Shown piece after piece: positions 61,108-64,000 of a stretch of 64,000 nt of DNA. This DNA is from Variovorax sp. CF079 (GTDB lineage Bacteria > Pseudomonadota > Gammaproteobacteria > Burkholderiales > Burkholderiaceae_C). Under the pieces are notes generated by a model. The model was not told the DNA's origin. It saw only the letters and a program-made list of their open reading frames with translations, and did not search any database. The position numbers were made by a program, and so were the translations under genes. Within the stretch, counting starts at the first letter, position 1; each line of letters starts with the position of its first letter. The stretch covers positions 226,998 to 290,997 of the forward strand of contig NZ_FMZU01000006.1 in NCBI RefSeq assembly GCF_900101545.1. Reading direction: 5' to 3'.

Positions 61108-61268
61108 GGGCGCATCAGACGCCTGGCGACTTGTGTGTCAACCACCGACTTAAGTACATGTCTAGGGAAAAACGTCACGAATCTGATCGAAGTTGGTTTC
61201 TAATTGTGTTCTCGACAGAACCGCTTTGACCAGCCCCAAGGCCCCCAGCCGACGCGTTCCAGAAGAAG

Positions 61269-62375
61269 ATGCAATTTCCTGTCCATTGCGCCGCCGGTGC
61301 TCCCCTTGCTTCTCCCGCCCCGCATTCCGGGCGTTTGCGGATGATGGCACGGCGCGCCGCCGCCCTGCTGGGGCGCTGCGCGCTGGCGTTGCTGCTGGGC
61401 GCGCCGCTCGCGGCCGCGGCGCAAACCGCGGGCACGGCTGCCGCCGCCAAGACGGCGCCGCTGCGCTTCGGCATCCTGCCGCTGGGCGGCGCCTTCGAAT
61501 CGCGCAACGACTGGGAGCCGCTCCTCGCAGACCTGAGCCGCGCCATCGGCCGGCCGGTCAGCGTGCTCTCGGTCACTTCCTACGAAGCGCTCGAGCAGGC
61601 GATCCAGCGCGACCAGGTCGACATGGCCTTCCTGTCCGGCAAGATGGCGCTCGATGCCGTCACGCAGCGCCGCATGAACGTCGTGGCGCAGGTCACGCGC
61701 CACGACGGCCTGCCCGGCTACCGCGCGCTGCTGCTCACGCGCAAGACCGGGAAGTTCACCACGCTGAAAGACCTGCTGGCACAACCCGAGCGCTGGCGCC
61801 TGGCGCGCGGCGAGAGCCGCTCGGTGTCGGGCTTCATCGTGCCGCAGCTCCAGCTCTTCCTGCCGAACCACATTGCGATGGAGACGCGCTTCGCCAGCGA
61901 AGTGGTGGGCACGCACCAGGCGACGGCGCTGGCGGTGGCCAACGGCGAGGCCGACGTGGCCACCAACAACACGGCCGATTTCGAGCGCTTCAAGCTCCAG
62001 TTCCCGGCCGAGGCCGATCGGTTGCAGGTGATCTGGGAGTCGGAGCTGATCCCGCACGCGCAACTGGTGGTGCGGCGCGAGTACAGCCCCGAGTTCCAGA
62101 AGAAGGTGCAGGCCTTCCTGGTCGACTACGCGCGCGCCAAGGGGCCGCGCGGCGACGCCGAGCGCGCCGTGCTGAAGTCGCTGCACGACCTCGCCGGTTT
62201 CGTCGCGGCCGACAACAGTTCGCTGTTGCCGGCTGCCAAGCTGGCCTACCAGCTCGCCAGGCAGAGCGCCATGACCTCGCAGTGGGTCAACGAGGCGGCA
62301 CGCCAGGCCCGGCTGCAGCGCATCGAGAGCGGGTATGCCGAGCAGGTGGCGGCCTTGCGCAACGGCGCACCCTGA
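61269..62375 (+). CDS. PhnD/phosphonate-type periplasmic substrate-binding protein (copy 1)
   Basis: A 368-residue exported binding protein of the PhnD/SsuA family. PLRFGILPLGGAFESRNDWEPLLADLSRAIGRPVSVLSVTSYEAL leads into VDMAFLSGKMALDAV and the hinge region SGFIVPQLQLFLPN. A second start at 61341 (MMARRAAALLG) would give a tighter signal peptide. It lacks permease and ATPase partners and is divergent from a hybrid kinase (161-bp gap). A closely similar copy follows after 7 bp. A sensory role with the kinase is likely. Confidence 0.82.
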   Translation: MQFPVHCAAGAPLASPAPHSGRLRMMARRAAALLGRCALALLLGAPLAAAAQTAGTAAAAKTAPLRFGILPLGGAFESRNDWEPLLADLSRAIGRPVSVLSVTSYEALEQAIQRDQVDMAFLSGKMALDAVTQRRMNVVAQVTRHDGLPGYRALLLTRKTGKFTTLKDLLAQPERWRLARGESRSVSGFIVPQLQLFLPNHIAMETRFASEVVGTHQATALAVANGEADVATNNTADFERFKLQFPAEADRLQVIWESELIPHAQLVVRREYSPEFQKKVQAFLVDYARAKGPRGDAERAVLKSLHDLAGFVAADNSSLLPAAKLAYQLARQSAMTSQWVNEAARQARLQRIESGYAEQVAALRNGAP

Positions 62376-62382
62376 GCCTCGC

Positions 62383-63408
62383 ATGAGGCGGTGCGTGCTG
62401 CGCATGGCGTGGCGTTGCACCCTGGCTGCCGCGCTGGGCTGGCAAGCCGCTGCCGCGCTCGCACAAAGCCTTCGCGCCGAGCCGCCGCCGGCCATCCGCT
62501 TCGGCGTGCTGCCGGTCGGCGGTGCGGTCGAGTCGCGCGGCAACTGGACGCCGCTCCTTAACGACCTGAGCCGCGCGCTCGGCCGGCCGGTGAGCGTGCT
62601 CTCCGTGACCTCCTACGAATCGCTGGCCCAGGCCCTCCGGCGCGACGACGTCGATTTCGCGCTGCTGTCGGCCAAACTGGCGCTCGATGCCGTCGCAGAA
62701 CGGCGCATGAACGTGGTGGCCCAGGTGGCGCGGGTCGACGGCCTGCCCGACAGTCGCGCCGTGCTGCTCGCGCGCAAGACAGGCGCCCACAATTCGCTGA
62801 AGGAGCTGCTGGCCCGCCCCGAACGCTGGCGCCTGGCGCGCGGCGACAGCCGCTCGGTGTCGGGCTTCATCGTGCCGCAGCTCCAGCTCTTCCTGCCGAA
62901 CGGCATCGCGATGGAGACGCGCTTCCAGAGCGAGATCGTCGACACGCACCAGGCCACCGCGCTCGCGGTGGCGAATGGCGATGCCGACGTGGCCACCAAC
63001 AACACGATCGACTTCGAGCGCTTCAGGCAGCAGTTTCCGGCCGAGGCCGATCGGCTGCAGGTGATCTGGCAGTCCGAGCCCATTCCTCCGGCCGTGTTCG
63101 TGATGCGGCGCGCCCATCCCCTCGCGTTGCAGAAGAAGCTGCAGGACTTTCTGGTCGACTACGGCCGCACCAAGGGGCCGCGCGGCGACGGCGAGCGCGA
63201 GGTGCTGAAGTCGCTGCATGCGCCCTTCGGCTACGTTGCGGCGGACAACACGGCGCTGCTGGCGGCGGCCGAGCTGGACTACCAGCTCGCGAAGCGGCGC
63301 GCGCTCGCCGCGAAGTGGGTCAATGCAGAAGCGCGCGCGGCCCGGCTGGAACGCATCGAGCGCAGCCATGCGGAGCAGGTGGCGGTGTTGCGCGACGGCA
63401 GGCCCTGA
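62383..63408 (+). CDS. PhnD/phosphonate-type periplasmic substrate-binding protein (copy 2)
   Basis: A 341-residue exported protein closely similar to its upstream neighbour, with long identical blocks (ERWRLARG, SRSVSGFIVPQLQLFLPN, QLQLFLPN). The signal peptide region is MAWRCTLAAALGWQAAAALAQS, so the start at 62383 or 62404 is possible. It arose by tandem duplication. Differences cluster in the C-terminal lobe (PIPPAVFVMRRAHPLALQKKL), so ligand or partner specificity may have diverged. It is presumably co-transcribed with copy 1. Confidence 0.82.
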   Translation: MRRCVLRMAWRCTLAAALGWQAAAALAQSLRAEPPPAIRFGVLPVGGAVESRGNWTPLLNDLSRALGRPVSVLSVTSYESLAQALRRDDVDFALLSAKLALDAVAERRMNVVAQVARVDGLPDSRAVLLARKTGAHNSLKELLARPERWRLARGDSRSVSGFIVPQLQLFLPNGIAMETRFQSEIVDTHQATALAVANGDADVATNNTIDFERFRQQFPAEADRLQVIWQSEPIPPAVFVMRRAHPLALQKKLQDFLVDYGRTKGPRGDGEREVLKSLHAPFGYVAADNTALLAAAELDYQLAKRRALAAKWVNAEARAARLERIERSHAEQVAVLRDGRP

Positions 63409-63449
63409 GCGCGGCCTCGGCGGATGAAACAGATCGAAAGATCGCCCAG

Positions 63450-63692
63450 ATGAAATCAGATCGAACGGATTTGTTTGCCAACTCGTTTCTTCTGTCCTCT
63501 GCCAGGCCGTTGCATGAAGTGGAGCGAGAAATTGCGAGCGAGGCAGGGCTCGAAAATGGTGCATCACTTGTGCTGCTCAGGCTGAATGACAAATCTTCTG
63601 CAGGCCGACTTGCGGAGGTGGCATCTGTATTTAGAAGCTACTTTGAAGATGGATCGGTTGTGACCTTGTTTGAGGGTGAAAAGCCCATTTGA
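63450..63692 (+). CDS. Small hypothetical protein, possible CDI-type immunity protein or remnant
   Basis: An 80-residue acidic protein of unknown family: it begins MKSDRTDLFANSFLLSSARPL and ends VVTLFEGEKPI. The DNA is visibly richer in A+T than all neighbours, a sign of transfer. It is directly followed, within a few bases of its stop, by a start-less fragment of a CdiA/FHA-type protein. In CDI loci, immunity genes are short, AT-rich and lie next to cdiA fragments, so an immunity function is a reasonable guess and no more. A Shine-Dalgarno sequence is not evident. Confidence 0.5.
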   Translation: MKSDRTDLFANSFLLSSARPLHEVEREIASEAGLENGASLVLLRLNDKSSAGRLAEVASVFRSYFEDGSVVTLFEGEKPI

Positions 63693-64000
63693 TTCGCGAC
63701 CCTGCCGGCGCCGCCTTCGGCGTGAGCGTGAGCGAGCAACGCGGCAAACAACGTTCGACGAGCGCGGAGAGCTACACCACCCAGCGCGGCACCAACATCC
63801 AGGCCGGCAGCATCGAGATTGCGGCGCGCGAGACCGACATCAACATGACCGGCGCCAAGCTGCAGGCGCGCGACATCAGCCTGGACCCGAAGCGCGACAT
63901 CAACATGCTCGCCGCCCAGAACACCGCCGCCACCGCGGGCAACAGTTCGGGCCGTTCCTTGGGCGGCGGCGTCACCTTCGGCTTCGGCTCGCAGAACGGC
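63693..64000 (+). pseudogene. 5'-truncated haemagglutinin/CdiA-type repeat protein fragment (continues past the window)
   Basis: The frame in register with base 63689 is open to the window end and reads RDPAGAAFGVSVSEQRG, then GTNIQAGSIEIAARETDIN. LAAQNTAATAGNSSGRSLGGGVTFGFG follows, the haemagglutinin repeat type found in the middle of CdiA/FHA proteins. Stop codons in the same frame at 63671 and 63677 and the lack of an ATG show that the 5' part of the gene is missing. It is an orphan fragment, perhaps left by recombination at a CDI locus. The exact join with the small ORF is near 63690. Confidence 0.7.

Noticed and set aside
58600..61203. 867-codon plus-strand frame across the second kinase gene
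   Set aside because: It runs over the divergent promoter region and the whole opposite kinase gene and has no recognisable domain. The minus strand encodes an intact hybrid kinase.
63315..63449. Longer 125-codon version of the small ORF before the CdiA fragment
   Set aside because: Its first part is the out-of-frame end of the second PhnD-like gene. The change in base composition begins near 63420, so the ATG at 63450 is more credible.

Overview
The window (64 kb, GC-rich) looks like the chromosome of a Comamonadaceae/Burkholderiales bacterium, most like Variovorax. The reasons are the order of the spc/alpha ribosomal genes, orphan Bug-type tricarboxylate-binding receptors, many LysR and MarR regulators, dispersed intergenic repeats typical of the group, and a CHAT/two-partner secretion locus. 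This assignment is inferred from content and style; no database was searched.

Layout. (1) 1-5.2 kb: the end of the spc operon and the alpha operon (rplO', secY, infA, rpmJ, rpsM, rpsK, rpsD, rpoA, rplQ), then an initiator tRNA and a strong terminator. Several hairpins lie between these genes. (2) 5.4-5.9 kb: a 136-residue protein of unknown function with a CRP-like site upstream. (3) 5.9-12.8 kb, minus strand: a six-gene, translationally coupled operon for a CoA-dependent aerobic aromatic pathway of the 2-aminobenzoyl-CoA type. It encodes a monooxygenase/old-yellow-enzyme fusion, MarR, enoyl-CoA hydratase, acyl-CoA dehydrogenase, aryl-CoA ligase and RidA, and has a perfect palindrome at the promoter. 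(4) 12.9-21.3 kb: a cyclopropane-fatty-acid-synthase-like methyltransferase, a DUF1840 protein, a Bug receptor with LysR, a short-chain dehydrogenase, and an AcoR-like regulator upstream of TPP-dependent E1 alpha/beta and a MarR gene. (5) 21.4-30.4 kb: a quinohaemoprotein alcohol dehydrogenase, a xylose-type ABC importer (xylF, xylH, single-domain ATPase) with a ROK regulator, a second Bug receptor, and gabD.

(6) 30.4-46 kb: a large catabolic island. One minus-strand operon carries an argininosuccinate-lyase-like enzyme, a polar amino-acid ABC importer with two different binding proteins, two polysaccharide-deacetylase-fold proteins, a MmgE/PrpD protein, a class II aldolase and a quinone oxidoreductase. 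Around it lie a LysR gene, an arginase-family ureohydrolase, a GhrA-like reductase and a double-domain Asp/Glu racemase with its own LysR. Lyase, MmgE/PrpD epimerase-type protein, amino-acid importer and racemase together resemble what is needed to use iminodisuccinate-type N-linked dicarboxylates. A 15-bp element shared by two of the promoters suggests common control.

(7) 46-53.7 kb: a three-gene operon for a periplasmic or lipoprotein CHAT (caspase-like) protease, a TpsB transporter and a TpsA exoprotein with a C-terminal cysteine loop. (8) 53.8-56 kb: a LysR/tautomerase pair and a glycosyltransferase-like protein. (9) 56-63.4 kb: two hybrid sensor kinases next to periplasmic binding proteins (one of ABC_sub_bind type, two tandem PhnD-like copies). 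(10) 63.4-64 kb: a small, visibly more A+T-rich ORF followed by a start-less fragment of a CdiA/FHA-type haemagglutinin, probably an orphan contact-dependent-inhibition remnant running off the end.
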